Source of the DNA: Tomocerus qinae
Taxonomy: Eukaryota; Arthropoda; Collembola; Entomobryomorpha; Tomoceridae
Reading direction: 5' to 3'
Assembly (NCBI GenBank): GCA_020055645.1
Contig: CM034546.1
Location: 134,375,875-134,439,874, forward strand
DNA: 64,000 nucleotides
Shown in pieces: positions 12,134 through 23,600 of the stretch (its first letter is position 1; each line of letters opens with the position of its first letter). The notes beneath the pieces were generated by a model. It searched no databases, was not told the origin of the DNA, and saw only the letters and a list, made by a program, of their open reading frames with translations. The position numbers were made by a program, and so were the translations under genes.

Positions 12134-14892
12134 TGATGTAATAATAGTAATGAATTGAAGAAACAGTAGTTCATCCAGTTTGTTTCATTTACTCGACTAT
12201 TATTTGTTTGATCAATGATAGGAAGTCTTGTTTTCCGTCTGCGTGAAAATGAATTCGTTTATCTCGTATCTAATCACACACAGTGACAACATGCGACAAA
12301 CAAGCATGAGTAATAGTAAATACTTTGTTATCATGCCTGGCAACATGAAATTCAAAATAATAAATCCATATGGATATGACATTTTTTACTTTTCAAAATA
12401 TACAAATGCAATTAAATAAGCTTATGTAGCCCTATTATAGGTTGCGTTGAGTGTGCAGCATGAACACCTGAGTACTTAATCATGTTGAAGTGTTATTATT
12501 TCCTTTTACTTATTTATCATTAACAAAATGATAGGAAGATTCGATTAATAAATTTGTAATTATAGCAGTAATTAAATTAATATTGCACAATAGTATTTAA
12601 TTATTGTGCTTATAATTAATTGTTATAATCAACATTACTATTTAATGTCGCAGTAATATTTAATGGAGCAATATACAAAATATTATTAATCACGTTTTGA
12701 GTTATCGAGCAAACGAACTTATTAAAAGCGAGACACAAAGTGGGCATTCTTATAAAACAGTTCCACTCCTTGATACAAATAATGGACAAGTTTACATCCC
12801 TTGTTAAATAGGAACAAAGCATTTACATTTCCATAATTGCTTTTTGTATTGGAACTGGTGCTACCTTTTAATGCCCGCTGGATTCATTTGCGGCAGTTTA
12901 TACACCTTTTTTGTAAAATTAAATAGCAGTAGTATAGATCTAACAGTAACTGTGGCCGCATTAGTTACAAATAAAAAGCATCATGTACAGTGCATCAATG
13001 CGATATTTTTATTACATACTTTTAACTTGAGTTGCAAGAAGCAAAATAAAAAGCTAACTACTCTAAATTTTAATTATAGATTGGTTTATATAACAGTAAT
13101 CAGAAATGTTTTGCAATGTTAGACAATTATTAGACAAGATTAGATAACGTGTTATATCATGCACTATTCATCATATTACTTGACAGTAAATGCGCACAAG
13201 TGCACCAGTTGCACAATTTAAAATTTTTTTAAGCGTTTGTCATCCTTAAATAAGTTAGTAACAATGATAAAAACAGTTTAAGCAACAGATCAGTAAATAA
13301 ATTCAATGCTAGAGATACTCTGTATATACACAGTTGTACTGTTAATAGTAAATGGTGTAAATTCATGTAGTAACACCATTATACATTAAAAGCTATAATA
13401 ACCATGCGAAGTTATGTTAGATAAGATCCTAACGTAAAGCGTTGAAATGGGACTGTAATAATTGTGACTGTAAACTTGGTATATAGTCCGATTTTAAAGT
13501 GCTAAGAATAATAAATGAATCAACATTTAATTTTTACAGGATAACCTAGACTACGGTATTTTAATATTACGTAAAAAGTCGATCTGTAATAGTAATGAAA
13601 AAATTAAACTAATAATGCAGCTACAACTACGTGGAAATGATCAAATGGATTCTGTAATGACATAAAGTTGCTCTTTTCAGTTAAAATTAAGTTTAGAATT
13701 GGGCAACATTGTTAGCCGTGAAGGCTGGACCTGGAACAAATGACGTTACAACTTTTTAGAAACTAAACATACACGTCAAGATACATTAGCATTTGGAACA
13801 TGCACACGTATTTAACAGGCATCGGAAATATTCAAATTTCCAGAGAAACAGGCTACGCCCACTTTTTACAAATTTCCAAACTTTAAAAAGATTTCCAACT
13901 TATTGTTCGGAATTTCTAGACAAGGACAAATAAAATTTTCGGATATCTGGAAAATAAATTTACAATGCGCTTATGCGATGCATATTGCATAAAACATTGA
14001 AATACACTCCGGGATATTAGATGAAATATTTCAAAATGAAATCAAATGGAGAAATTCGATAGGAGAGCTGGTGGCCTAGTAACTCTATAATAATCTTCTT
14101 GTTCGAGTTGCGTAGTGAAATTTTCCGTAGGGATGTTGTTTATATCATCGTGTGTTATCCTTATAAGCGCGGTCTATAGTCTCCTACTACTTGCAAGGCA
14201 CAAAAAAATTTCACTAAAGGAACAATGCATGCATTCTGTATGAAAATTTTGCCAGCTTACATTCCAGCATGAAGCATTACTTCATGTGCGGGAAAATTCA
14301 ATTTGACCATTTACATTGATATTTTGAATTGGTTTAATAAAAGTTAGATTCCCAATGAAGTGAGTCAGTTTTCGATTCTGTTTAAGCAAATTTTGCACCG
14401 TTTAAGGCAGTGGTGCAGATTTCAAAAGACTGTTTTTACCACAAATGGGGACGGTGCTAGGTAACCAACAAAAATTATCATAGAGGGAATCGCGAAAATT
14501 CGCACTTTTTTGGGAAAGTCCTAAAGGATCTGAGATTACTGGTCCTACTACACCCATGTAGTAAATGTAAAAAAGATTCTTCAAAACTTATTCTAGGGGT
14601 TATACTTTGAAAACTTCACATTTTTGTCTCTGGCTTGAAGATATCATCGTTTGAAACTTGAAATTGATACATAATCCTGTATTTGCATTTTGTGCTCCGT
14701 GTATCTTCCAATCAAAGACAAAATTGTGAAAATTTCTAAATATAACCTCTAAAATAAGTTCCGATGAATCTTTATTGAATATCCTTTATGGGTGATGGAT
14801 CAGTAATCTCGGATCCTTTAGCACTTTTTCAAAAAAAGTTAATGAGGAATATGACAGTCAAGAGATCATTTACGTTTTTATGCACCAGGACT
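12134..14892. other. Long non-coding stretch
   Basis: No gene supported. AT-rich DNA with short frames lacking splice signals. Around 13830-13930 a stretch (TTTCCAGAGAAACAGGCTAC and following) resembles 15995-16060, so part of it is an old copy of the same dispersed repeat. Confidence 0.5.
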
Positions 14893-15088
14893 TTAAGCTC
14901 CCGGTACCGCAGATTTGGAAATCTCTGATGATCATCAAAATACATGTAAAAATTGCTTTACAACTCTTGGAATTCTGTTTAAAGTTCTTACCCGATATTC
15001 TTGTGTGGTACATTTTTGGAATCCTGAATATAATGTCGACCATCACAATGTATAAAATATACAAAAAAAATTAAAGGTCTAAAAGGTC
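14893..15088. mobile_element. Left part of a second TTAA-type element
   Basis: TTAA at 14893 is followed by GCTCCCGGTACC and then about 160 bases clearly homologous to 10770-10930 (shared AAATCTCTGATGA, CAACTCTTGGAATTCTGT, TGTGGTACATTTTTGGAATC). The homology stops where the mariner-like element at 15089 begins, as expected if that element inserted into it. Confidence 0.6.
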
Positions 15089-15590
15089 AAATTCAGTTTC
15101 CGCAAAAGTTGAACTTTTTTCCCAAGTTTGAGACGTTCCCAAGTCGTTCCCTTAGTGTGTGGGTTGACATTTGGTCAGGAGACATCTTTTGGTCCGTTTT
15201 TCTATAAACATGTAACGGCAGTAAAACATGGTAAACAACAAAATATGGCCAGCAATTCATGTGAAAACTTTATGCTAATGCATGACCTTCCCAGTTCAGA
15301 CAGGATGTCCGGGCATGGATATGGATGAACATTTCCGGGATAAATGGATAGGTAGAGATGGTCCAATTTCATGGCGCCCGAGTTCCCCTGATTTGAGCCC
15401 AATGGATTTGTTCCAGTATGGGGTTCAATGAAGGATAGAACTAATGCTAGAAAGCCGAAGACTATGGCTCAACTTGAAGATGGACCTAAGATGCCTCCTG
15501 ACTAAACGCCAGCCCACACACAAAAGGGAACGACTTGGGAACGTGTCAAACTTGGGAACAAAGTTCAGCTTTTGCGGGAACTGAATTGGA
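15089..15590 (+). mobile_element. Decayed mariner-like transposon with 75-bp inverted repeats
   Basis: Inverted repeats 15089-15163 and 15513-15590 share AAGTCGTTCCC and CGCAAAAG. Between them lie broken frames typical of the end of a mariner/Tc-type DDE transposase: FGPFFYKHVTAVKHG near 15190-15235, and DEHFRDKWIGRDG followed by SSPDLSPMDLF (about 15327-15415), matching the family pattern 'W.GRRGPI.WP.RSPDL.P.D'. The frames shift and contain stops, and the N-terminal part is gone, so it is inactive. Confidence 0.7.
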
Positions 15591-15934
15591 ACTTTTTTTT
15601 ACCTCTTCATTCTTACACTTTCTGCTCAATCGTCAATCTCGCCATTTTCATTTCAAACATTAAATGTGAAGATTAAATTTTAAAAAATGTAAATTTTACA
15701 AGATTTTGTCGTTTTTAATTTTTTCTCACCCTTCTTTTGTCTGTTTTTGTGGAACAATTGTGTTGATAATTTTAATTCTAACTAAGAAACGCATGCTCTT
15801 TCAGATGCTACTATTTTAGTCTCAATACAGTTACCTACTGCAGAATTATTAAGAGTCAAAGTTAAAATTCCGGTTCATTCTGGACCACCCTGTACATTAA
15901 TAATATAATAGTATGCTCAATGAGTTACTCCAAT

Positions 15935-17170
15935 AGTCAAAAAATATTCTAAAATTTGATCTTACTACTACCTAGGGTCAATAGGCATCGAAAAAATTTT
16001 AATTTCCAGTGTAACAGGCCCCGCCCACTGTCTAATTTTCCCACTTTAGCTCCGCCAAATTCTATTGGCTGAGAACATTTAAGCTCCCTCTACTTTGGGG
16101 GCGGTGCAAGGACCGATTTCCACGGCAACCATGCAAGTTGCAAGAGATTTTCGATACCTGAGTCAATATGTTTGTATTAAAATAGCATATTGGCCATCGG
16201 TAACATCCTCTGGCCACCCACGAGGGTCACATTTTTAGCTTGGGGTATAAGGTAACGTTACTTTGAGAGGAGCGGTGCACCCCCTCCCCCACTGGACACG
16301 TCCAAGCACGTACGTGCTTCGAAATGAGTATGGACTGTTGCCAAAAAGGAGTGGACTGGACGCTACTCACGTTCAAATTTTACTCCTTTTTGAGTACAGT
16401 AGTAGAGAAAAAAACCTACAGCAAGCCGTAACAGAAGCTCGCTTGAGTAAAGGTGACCATGTGCACATTTTTGGTAGAATGATAGTAGAAATAGGTCTAT
16501 TTTGATTTGATTACTAAAATCTATAGTAATTCAAATTAGATCAATATTGATCATAATTGGCTATCAAAATCAAAAAGTTTTAAAATAAGTAAAATAAGTT
16601 ATATTTGACTATCAAAATAAATCTTAAATTTGGTAGGAGCGGAGTGAAATATTTTCCGCAAACAATTTATAGGAAACGCAATTGAACTTTTTAATACCCA
16701 TTTTCTACTTTGACTATCAAAATAAAACAAAGTGAGCGCGCGGTATCTCAGCAACCAATGCACCGATTTGTCCCAAAATCAATAGGGATCGTCAGTGGTC
16801 CATATAGGCATCGTTTTTGCCAAGTTTGGTCAATATCCGTCATTAGAAAGTTATTAGGGGACAGAAGGACGGACGTACGGACAGACTGTGCGGTTCTATA
16901 AGCTTGCTTCCTCAGGCGATGAGCTAAAATGACAGTAAAAAACACTCAATTTTCTAATTCATCGCTTAAACTACATTGTTAATTAAGGCTAACTCGGCCT
17001 TAAAATGGTCCATTGTCCAGTGATGGCAGTATGTATAATGGTGATTAAAAGTATCCGAGTCAAAAATGTGGTGGATAACCGGAGTACTTTGTCAATAGCC
17101 AAATTCTCTTTCTGAACAAAAGGTTGACCCTAGGTCGTAATAAGGCGAAGTTTTGGAATATTTTTTGACT
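15935..17170. mobile_element. 1.2 kb inverted-repeat element, unclassified
   Basis: Ends AGTCAAAAAATATTCTAAAATTTG... (15935-15981) and the inverted copy ending GGAATATTTTTTGACT (17124-17170) share about 47 bases with mismatches. The interior has a piece common in arthropod repeats (CTCAGCAACCAATGCACCGA, and GGACGGACGTACGGACAGAC). No coding frame. A partial relative lies at 11515-11690. Confidence 0.55.
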
Positions 17171-17267
17171 CTATCAATGTAACGTAAAATCTGTACCTCT
17201 GGCCCTGGCCCACATAATGAGAAAACATGAAAAGGTCAATTGGAATTAACATAAAAATCTATGTATC

Positions 17268-17482
17268 TGAAATACATTCTACCCATCGTACAATATTGCC
17301 CCGGAATACACACTAGCTTTATTTATAACAGGACTTGGGTCCTGTGACCGGTACATTATATTAGTGATGAACCCAAATAAATGCCGGTGTAATTGGCCTA
17401 CTAGAAACCATAATTCTTGCAAAATTTTTTGTAGATGCACTAGCCCCATGTACTACAGGACCTGGGTCCTGTGATCGCCTAG
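17268..17482. repeat. Two Helitron-like 3' ends
   Basis: Hairpin ACAGGACTTGGGTCCTGT (17328-17345) is preceded by 60 bases nearly identical to the copy at 12045 but lacks the CTAG after GACCGG. A second hairpin, ACAGGACCTGGGTCCTGT (17455-17472), is followed by GATCGC and CTAG (17479-17482) then T. These fit non-autonomous Helitron termini, one damaged. Confidence 0.5.
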
Positions 17483-19460
17483 TGTATAATAAATGTTTTG
17501 ACAAAAAGGTGTTGACATGCTGGTTCTCTCTACCTACACACGGACTTACACACACTGACGTTGGTTTGTTCTTACACTCGTTGTAATTCCGGACAGCCAG
17601 GTCTACATCTTCATTGTCCAGAATCTAATAATGTGAATATGTGGTGTTTACAAAAAATATAAAAAGATACCCTAAATGTAAAAATAATGTACTTGTTCAA
17701 TATCAATAACATTCAGACAGAGTGGTTGTCGGATTATTGCGAACTCCCATAGTATTAAATATAGCTAACCGAAGCTGTATTATATGCGCAGATATAAATA
17801 ACTTAGTTTTTATCGGTTTGAATTTTATGGTAAGTATAACATTATAATTCCATTTACATCTACATAACATATGGTTCTCTAACTCTCAAGTGATTCTTAT
17901 CAAAACAACTCACCTTGAAAACATTATATATTAACCTACATTTTAAATAGTGGAACAGTTTAAGTCACAATCGACAATAACATGCTGACCCAATAGTAAA
18001 ATATAAACAAATATATTAAAATAAAAGCACTCTGTTGATTTACAAACATTTAAATTCTGTGAAAGAAATCCAGTAATTTATTGCGAATACATTTTTGCTG
18101 ACAATCTTGCGGTATACGTACATTCCAATAATAAAATTGAAAATACTAGAAATGACCATAAAAATATTTACTCAGCATTAGATGTGCTGTGTCAGAGTTG
18201 GAGTCAAGCATTATCAAGCGATTGTCCCTACTCTATATACTACTTTAGGTAATTTACTTTATAATTTCCATTTACCATTTTTGGCATGCTATTTGAACCA
18301 AGGTGGCTTGTCTGTATGTGTGTGTGTTAGGGGAAGAGCATAGCATCTACTATAGTAGTAGATGTATACTACCGCTCAAGCCTGGAGGGCTTACTTGCAG
18401 TGACTCCCGGACAACTTTACTGAGTGTACAGACTTACACGAAGAGACTTAGGTGAGGGGTACTGAACCATTATGTGGTACAGCCCTACAGAGTCCCGTAC
18501 TCTACCTTTGTGCGCTTAGGTGGCAAGGTTAGGTGAGCTGACCACATTAGGTGTTACAGTCATCGCAACCTCCCCCATCCCTTCTCCTCCTGATGTGCTC
18601 CTCAGTCCAATATATTACTAGGTTAAACTCGTAGTGTACGCACCAAACCAAGAGAGCAATCTGCACACTGCACATAGGAAATTCGAAGTAGGGAAGTAGG
18701 GACATTTACACTACACAGCAGAGTACAGAACGTTTCCAATTCCCGCTCGAGCTTAACAACGCAATTCCCTACTTAAATATTTCCAATTGGTTTTTGATGC
18801 ATGTCAATTCGCGGCAGAGCAATGATATATGCATATTTAGAATCGTCTCGTCGAAATTGACAACATATGTAAGTTAGAAGAGGAGACGACCAGAGATGCT
18901 CCCGTTATAGCTAATTAAAATTCGCATATTTAACATAGATATGGTAGGTACTTTGGAAGCTATGCTCCGCCCCCTCTTAGGGCCCTCTTACTAGTGTGTC
19001 TCAAACAATTATAAAACAATGGCCAGTGTGCACTGCAGACAGGGTACGGGTAAATAGATAGTCATATTGTTAAAACAATCAATCCAAAAAAATCAACGCT
19101 TTATAGTCAAGTTACATAAGCCGAAGCTTTTCTATAGTAACAGACTTTATAGTAGATTTCTAGTTAATTTCCCAAGTAATTTACGTATTCCGTACTTGCA
19201 CCGAGCCGAATAGGGTACTTCTTGGAGTTTCCACCTAATTACGTTGTTTGTAGCGCAAGGATTTTTCAAGGCAAGGGGGTGAGTTGTTTCTTAGTTGTTA
19301 GATTTAAACAGTCTGTAGTCAAGCTATAAGTCGCATACTCATCACCTATCCAAACATTGCTCAGCGGGCAACGTAGTTGTCACCAAGATAGACAAATCAA
19401 TGCTAGTAACGAATGTACGGCAAAGACAGTTCTTCTCCCAGTTCCAGACTAACTAACAGA
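17483..19460. other. Non-coding, partly repeat-like
   Basis: No gene supported. 18320-18660 is less AT-rich than its surroundings and includes a perfect short palindrome around ATCTACTATAGTAGTAGAT (18342-18362). It looks like a piece of a dispersed repeat but I cannot assign a class. Confidence 0.4.
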
Positions 19461-19467
19461 ATACGTT

Positions 19468-20476
19468 ATATCTGCTCCCAGTGACACCTTTTCCGTATGA
19501 TATCTGCTCCCTATTGCACCTGCTCCTGGTTACACTTGCTCCCTTTTACACTAGCTCCCTGTACGAAAAATAATGAGAAACGACATTTTTTTACAATTCC
19601 CTATTTAAATTTACAATATTTTTGAATTTTGCTGTCTTACCTATTTACTTAGAGAACTGTTGTACTTTTGACAAAGAAGCCTGCCCGTTTGGCAACTCTG
19701 CACATTATTAATAATTACAGATACATATTATTATGAACTTATCAAGTAATTAATAGTAGTGACGAATCTCGTTTATACCACTTCCTTATCCTATAGTTAT
19801 TCAGAGGAGTTTACTCCTATGTATGCGTTTACACTTTCTGTCTGTCTGTCCGTCCGTCCGTCCTTATCCGCAATAACTTTCGAACGGTTTAAGTTAGACA
19901 ATTCAAATTTTCAGGATACATCATTAAGGTAAAATGTAGGTCTGAGTTCGTATATGAGCAGGATTGGTCACATCCCCTGACTGGGGGAAAGGGTTGAAAA
20001 TTTCAATTGGCGATAACTTTGGAACGGTTATACCTAAACTGCTCAAATATTCAGAGCACAATATTGAGGTAAAATGTAGATCTGAGTTTGTATATGAGCA
20101 GGATCGGTCACATCCCCTGATTGGGGGAAAGGGTTGAAAATTTCAATTGGCGATAACTTTGGAACGGTTATACCTAAACTACTCAAATTTTCAGAGCACA
20201 ATATTGAGGTAATATGTAGGTCTGAGTTCGCATATGAGCAGGATCGGTCACATCCCCTGATTGGGGGAAAGGGTTGAAAATTTCAATTGGCAATAACTTT
20301 GGAACGGTTATACCTAAACTACTCAAATAAATTTCAATTGGTGATACTTTGGAACGCGAAACTCCTCTGCTGTTATACCCCGTTTTGCAACGGTTTATTT
20401 CCTTTACTAACATTTCAGTTTACTTCAAGTACAGGTAAAAAGTAGTGTGCAGACGAGGTGTCACTGGGAGCAGATG
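19468..20476. repeat. Inverted-repeat element with 140-bp tandem array
   Basis: TCTGCTCCCAGTGACACCT (19471-19489) recurs inverted at 20456-20474. Inside, GGTCACATCCCCTGA recurs with its end at 19980, 20120 and 20260, a 140-bp period over about 19860-20350. The array is bordered by GAGGAGTTTACTCC (19804) and AAACTCCTC (20360) and preceded by a CTGTCTGTCCGTCCGTCCGT tract (19842-19862). Confidence 0.7.
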
Positions 20477-20544
20477 CCATAGGGGAGCAGGTGCAATACG
20501 AGAGCAAATGGGTTGATACCAACTAACATACAATCTGACAATCT

Positions 20545-20614
20545 GAGGCGCTCTTAGGATTCGAACCCAAGATGGGGACAGCCAGCCAGGTTGTTACCCC
20601 ATTAGACCGTCCTT
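20545..20614 (-). repeat. tRNA-like sequence, probable SINE head
   Basis: On the minus strand TTGGGTTCGAATCCTAAG forms a good T-arm with a B-box, and CGGTCTAATGGGGTAAC resembles an A-box/D-arm about 35 bases upstream. The acceptor stem does not pair, so this is more likely a tRNA-derived SINE or pseudo-tRNA than a working tRNA gene. Confidence 0.35.
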
Positions 20615-20867
20615 TACGGCCTGGCTTGTCTGTAACTCTGGTCAGGGCCGGTGAAGTTTTCATGCTGCCCGGGCAAATGCTATTTTGATGCCCACTATAT
20701 ACTAACTTTAAAGTCATTCCAGAATTTAATTACGGGGAAAAATTATTGTTTTAGCACATAATTATACTAAAATAGGGTAAGTAATAGAAAGCCTAAAGCT
20801 CACTATAAGACTTAAGACTGAAAAGATTTAGGTGAGACTCTTCGTGTTGACACGGATTGGGTACGTC

Positions 20868-21080
20868 AAGAATGTTTGCAGGATTGGGTTTCGGGGGGAC
20901 TAACATTTGATATATAGATATCTAAAATGTACATATTCGCGCGTAGCGCGAAAATTTTTGGCATTTTTTGACGAAAATGAGACAAAAATAGCCTAAAAAT
21001 TCGACGAAACAATCGCGCGGAACTCGATTTTTTTGCTATTTGAAAAAGCCCGTAAAGCCCATACCTTAATGCGGCCCTGG
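20868..21080. repeat. GC-tipped dispersed repeat, partial copy
   Basis: Contains CGCGCGTAGCGCGAAAATTTT and a following run of TTTTTGACGAAAATGAGACA-like sequence, seen in related form at 45.2, 49.8 and 62.9 kb (there inverted). The C-rich tip (TGCTGCCCCCCTCAGC and CCCCCCAATTCCCC) appears at 21723-21780, beyond the minisatellite. Confidence 0.5.
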
Positions 21081-21086
21081 AATAGA

Positions 21087-21300
21087 TGCTGGTTGGATTG
21101 AGACGGTTTGCTTTGAAACAGTTTGGATTGAGAAGGTTTGGCTTAAAACAGTTTGAATTGAGACGGTTTGGGTTGAGACGGTTTGGGTTGACACAGTTTG
21201 GGTTGAGACGGTTTGGGTCAATACGGTTCAGTTTAAGACGATTTGGATTGACACGGTTAGTGTTGGGAAAGATTCGGTTGAAGTTGAAGCAGTGTGGATG
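21087..21300. repeat. 15-bp minisatellite
   Basis: About 13 degenerate units of TTTGGRTTGAGACGG run across 21100-21290. On the minus strand an open frame reads them as repeating N-P-N-R-L pentapeptides, but the frame extends into repeat DNA on both sides and has no splice or family support. Confidence 0.8.
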
Positions 21301-21974
21301 ATGATAGTTTCGAATGTTAAAATATATATTTGTTCGGAGCATAAGAAATTTTAAAAAAACACTAATTAATTCAAAAAACCAAATATCAGAATTGATAAAC
21401 TTTATTAGCTTCACTTACTAATTAAAACACTAGGTTATTAGAAGAAAATTTTGAATTTAACTAAATGGTGAATAGATAGGCAGATTTCTAATGCACAAAA
21501 ATATCTAATATTTCAAACTCATTTTAAAAAAAATTCTGATGTGATTATATTACTATTACTAGTAAATCGATTTTAGGATTTTTAGAAAAGGTTATTTTAC
21601 GTTTGGTACATAATATAAAAATGCATATTAAATAAACACAACAGGTCTTTTGTGATTATAGTTTCTTTGGAATACTAACAGATCGGTCACATAACAAAAA
21701 AATTATTATTTTTCTTTTATTTTGCTGCCCCCCTCAGCTTGATGCCCGGTGCCGTCGCCCCGGTTGCCCCCCCAATTCCCCGGCCCTGACTCTGGTTACA
21801 AGGTTGCAACACTGGAAAATAAAAATTTAGAGCATATTATGTAACTTACCAAAGTTGTAACCACCATTCCCTCAAATTGAGCCTTATTTGCGGATTGGAT
21901 GGACATGAGGCTCCACATGATCTGGGCGACTTTAATTAGCACTTTGGTTAATTTTTTCCTTACAGTGTTTTACA
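21301..21974. other. 5' flank of the LRR-like gene
   Basis: No gene. Holds the C-rich repeat tip at 21723-21780. A pyrimidine-rich acceptor (TTTTTTCCTTACAG, ending 21965) lies 9 bases before the start codon of the next gene, suggesting a 5' UTR intron. Confidence 0.45.
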
Positions 21975-23049
21975 ATGAGCGAACCAAATAATACAACGAC
22001 GATAAATTTGCTGTCAGAACCCTCACAGGAAGACAATGTGTCTCAGAAGCGGAATTTAAACTGGTATGGTACTATAGCAAAACATTTAAAATCACTGAAT
22101 CAAAGGCATTCATTCTTCGGAAGTCGCTAAATATTACTATTAAATAAATACGAGTATTAGGCACTCGTGATATGTTTTGGTTAATAATGTAGGTGCAAAA
22201 ACCGTAAGTTGGAGATAAAGTACTCCACGCTACTAATCGTGTCTACTGTGGCTGTTTCAGTGATTGCTCTCCCGCGTCTTTACAATTTCATTGTATCAAG
22301 TCAAGACGATACAGGCTCAGGTAGGACTTACTTATTAAGACAAATTGACCTATTGGTACTAATTCCACTAATTTAACTTATTTTTGCTAGAACCCGCATA
22401 TTTTTCTCCAACTCCAATAATTCATATCAAGACCGACACTGTCGAAAAATTGCCACTTAGTATTAGGGTGATTACGATTACAAATGCCAGTCCAATGGAT
22501 TTGGACATGATAACTGATGATATAACTGATCTTCATATTCTTTCCTTGACCGCTCAAAAAGTGGAATTTCCAAAAGATATAAAGAAAAATACAGTTTTGC
22601 AAAATCTGACCATTTCTTCTCCAGCTTCTGACCAGTGGATAACTTTCATATTCAACAAATTTTCAAGACTTAAATGTCTGACTCTTCACGAGGACTCTAT
22701 TTGCAAAACACGGCAATCCAACCAAAATGTTAATACATTTCCAAAAGTATCGTTACCCTACCTTGAAACGCTTGTTATTGTAGGTGCCAAAAATACTTGC
22801 CCTTTTACCCAATTAGTTCTGGAAAACTGGGAAACTCCTTCGTTAAAACATTTAAAAATATTTCGTTCACATATTACGTACTCATTCTTCCAGCATTTTA
22901 TTCCTCTTCTAAACAGAGCCAAAGATACCGTTGAAACAATTGAGATAGCAGAAACCTATCTGTGTTCAGATTGCGAAATTATGTCAATTCCATTTCAAAA
23001 ACTACGTAAGCTGAGTATAAGATTTTCTAAAAGCATAAATAATAGCTAA
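21975..23049 (+). CDS. Membrane-anchored leucine-rich-repeat-like protein
   Basis: Exons 21975-22063, 22193-22320 and 22391-23049 join in frame (phases 2 and 1) into about 291 residues. A short N-terminal cytosolic part (MSEPNNTTTINLLSEPSQED) is followed by one membrane helix (STLLIVSTVAVSVIAL, about residues 41-58). The rest reads as irregular LRRs: DITDLHILSLTAQKVEF, LQNLTISSP, RLKCLTLHEDSIC, LPYLETLVIVGA, LKHLKIFRSHI, LRKLSIRF. This looks like the LRR half of an arthropod F-box/LRR protein placed behind a signal anchor, so type II topology. The stop at 23047 may not be the only end: 23409-23471 has an acceptor and EGHLEEFILDSCDPTLNKAY before a stop, which could be an alternative last exon though I find no donor in the right phase. 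Function unknown. Confidence 0.55.
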
Positions 23050-23142
23050 TAATATACTTTCATTCATCTTTCGATAGTGCCCTACGTACAAAATATGACA
23101 TCTACATCTACGTACTAGGTAATATTTATTATTGGTTTTACC

Positions 23143-23343
23143 CAGGGAACAAAAAATGACATTTTTTGCCTTTTTTATAGAAAAGGTAGGAGTATGTTTT
23201 TAAAAAGCAGTAATTTTTTGCCTTTTTACCTTTTCTGATGTAGAAGCTATTTACTTCCACTTTACATATAAAATAAGTCAAAAAGGTTAAAAGGAACTGC
23301 TTTTATACTTATTTTAAAAAAGGAGTACAGTTTTTGTTCCCTG
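23143..23343. mobile_element. hAT-type MITE, copy B
   Basis: Starts CAGGGAACAAAAAATG and ends TTTTGTTCCCTG. Flanks GTTTTACC and GTTTTACT match in 7 of 8 positions. Lies about 100 bases after the stop of the LRR-like gene. Confidence 0.85.
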
Positions 23344-23600
23344 GTTTTACTTAATATGGTTATGGACCATAAAATTTTATAGTTTAAGAATTCATATTTT
23401 TTAGAGAGGGACACCTCGAAGAATTTATTTTAGATAGTTGTGATCCGACATTAAATAAAGCTTATATTTAACTTCATGACTCCTTAATTTGGAAAAGTAT
23501 AATTTTAAGGTCCATTTTCTTTGCTTTAACTATAGTAGTATTTATTATATTTTATATTAGTATAGTATTATATTATATACATAACGGCTAAATCCTAGTA

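Noticed and set aside
18320..18660. Possible retrotransposon or RNA gene, because of raised GC content
   Set aside because: No LTR, reverse-transcriptase motif or stable conserved fold could be identified by eye.
20545..20614. A tRNA gene
   Set aside because: The T-arm and B-box are good, but the acceptor and anticodon stems do not pair; a SINE or pseudo-tRNA is more likely.
20866..21414. 182-residue minus-strand open frame with NPNRL repeats
   Set aside because: The repeats come from a 15-bp DNA minisatellite within dispersed-repeat sequence; no promoter, splice or family support.
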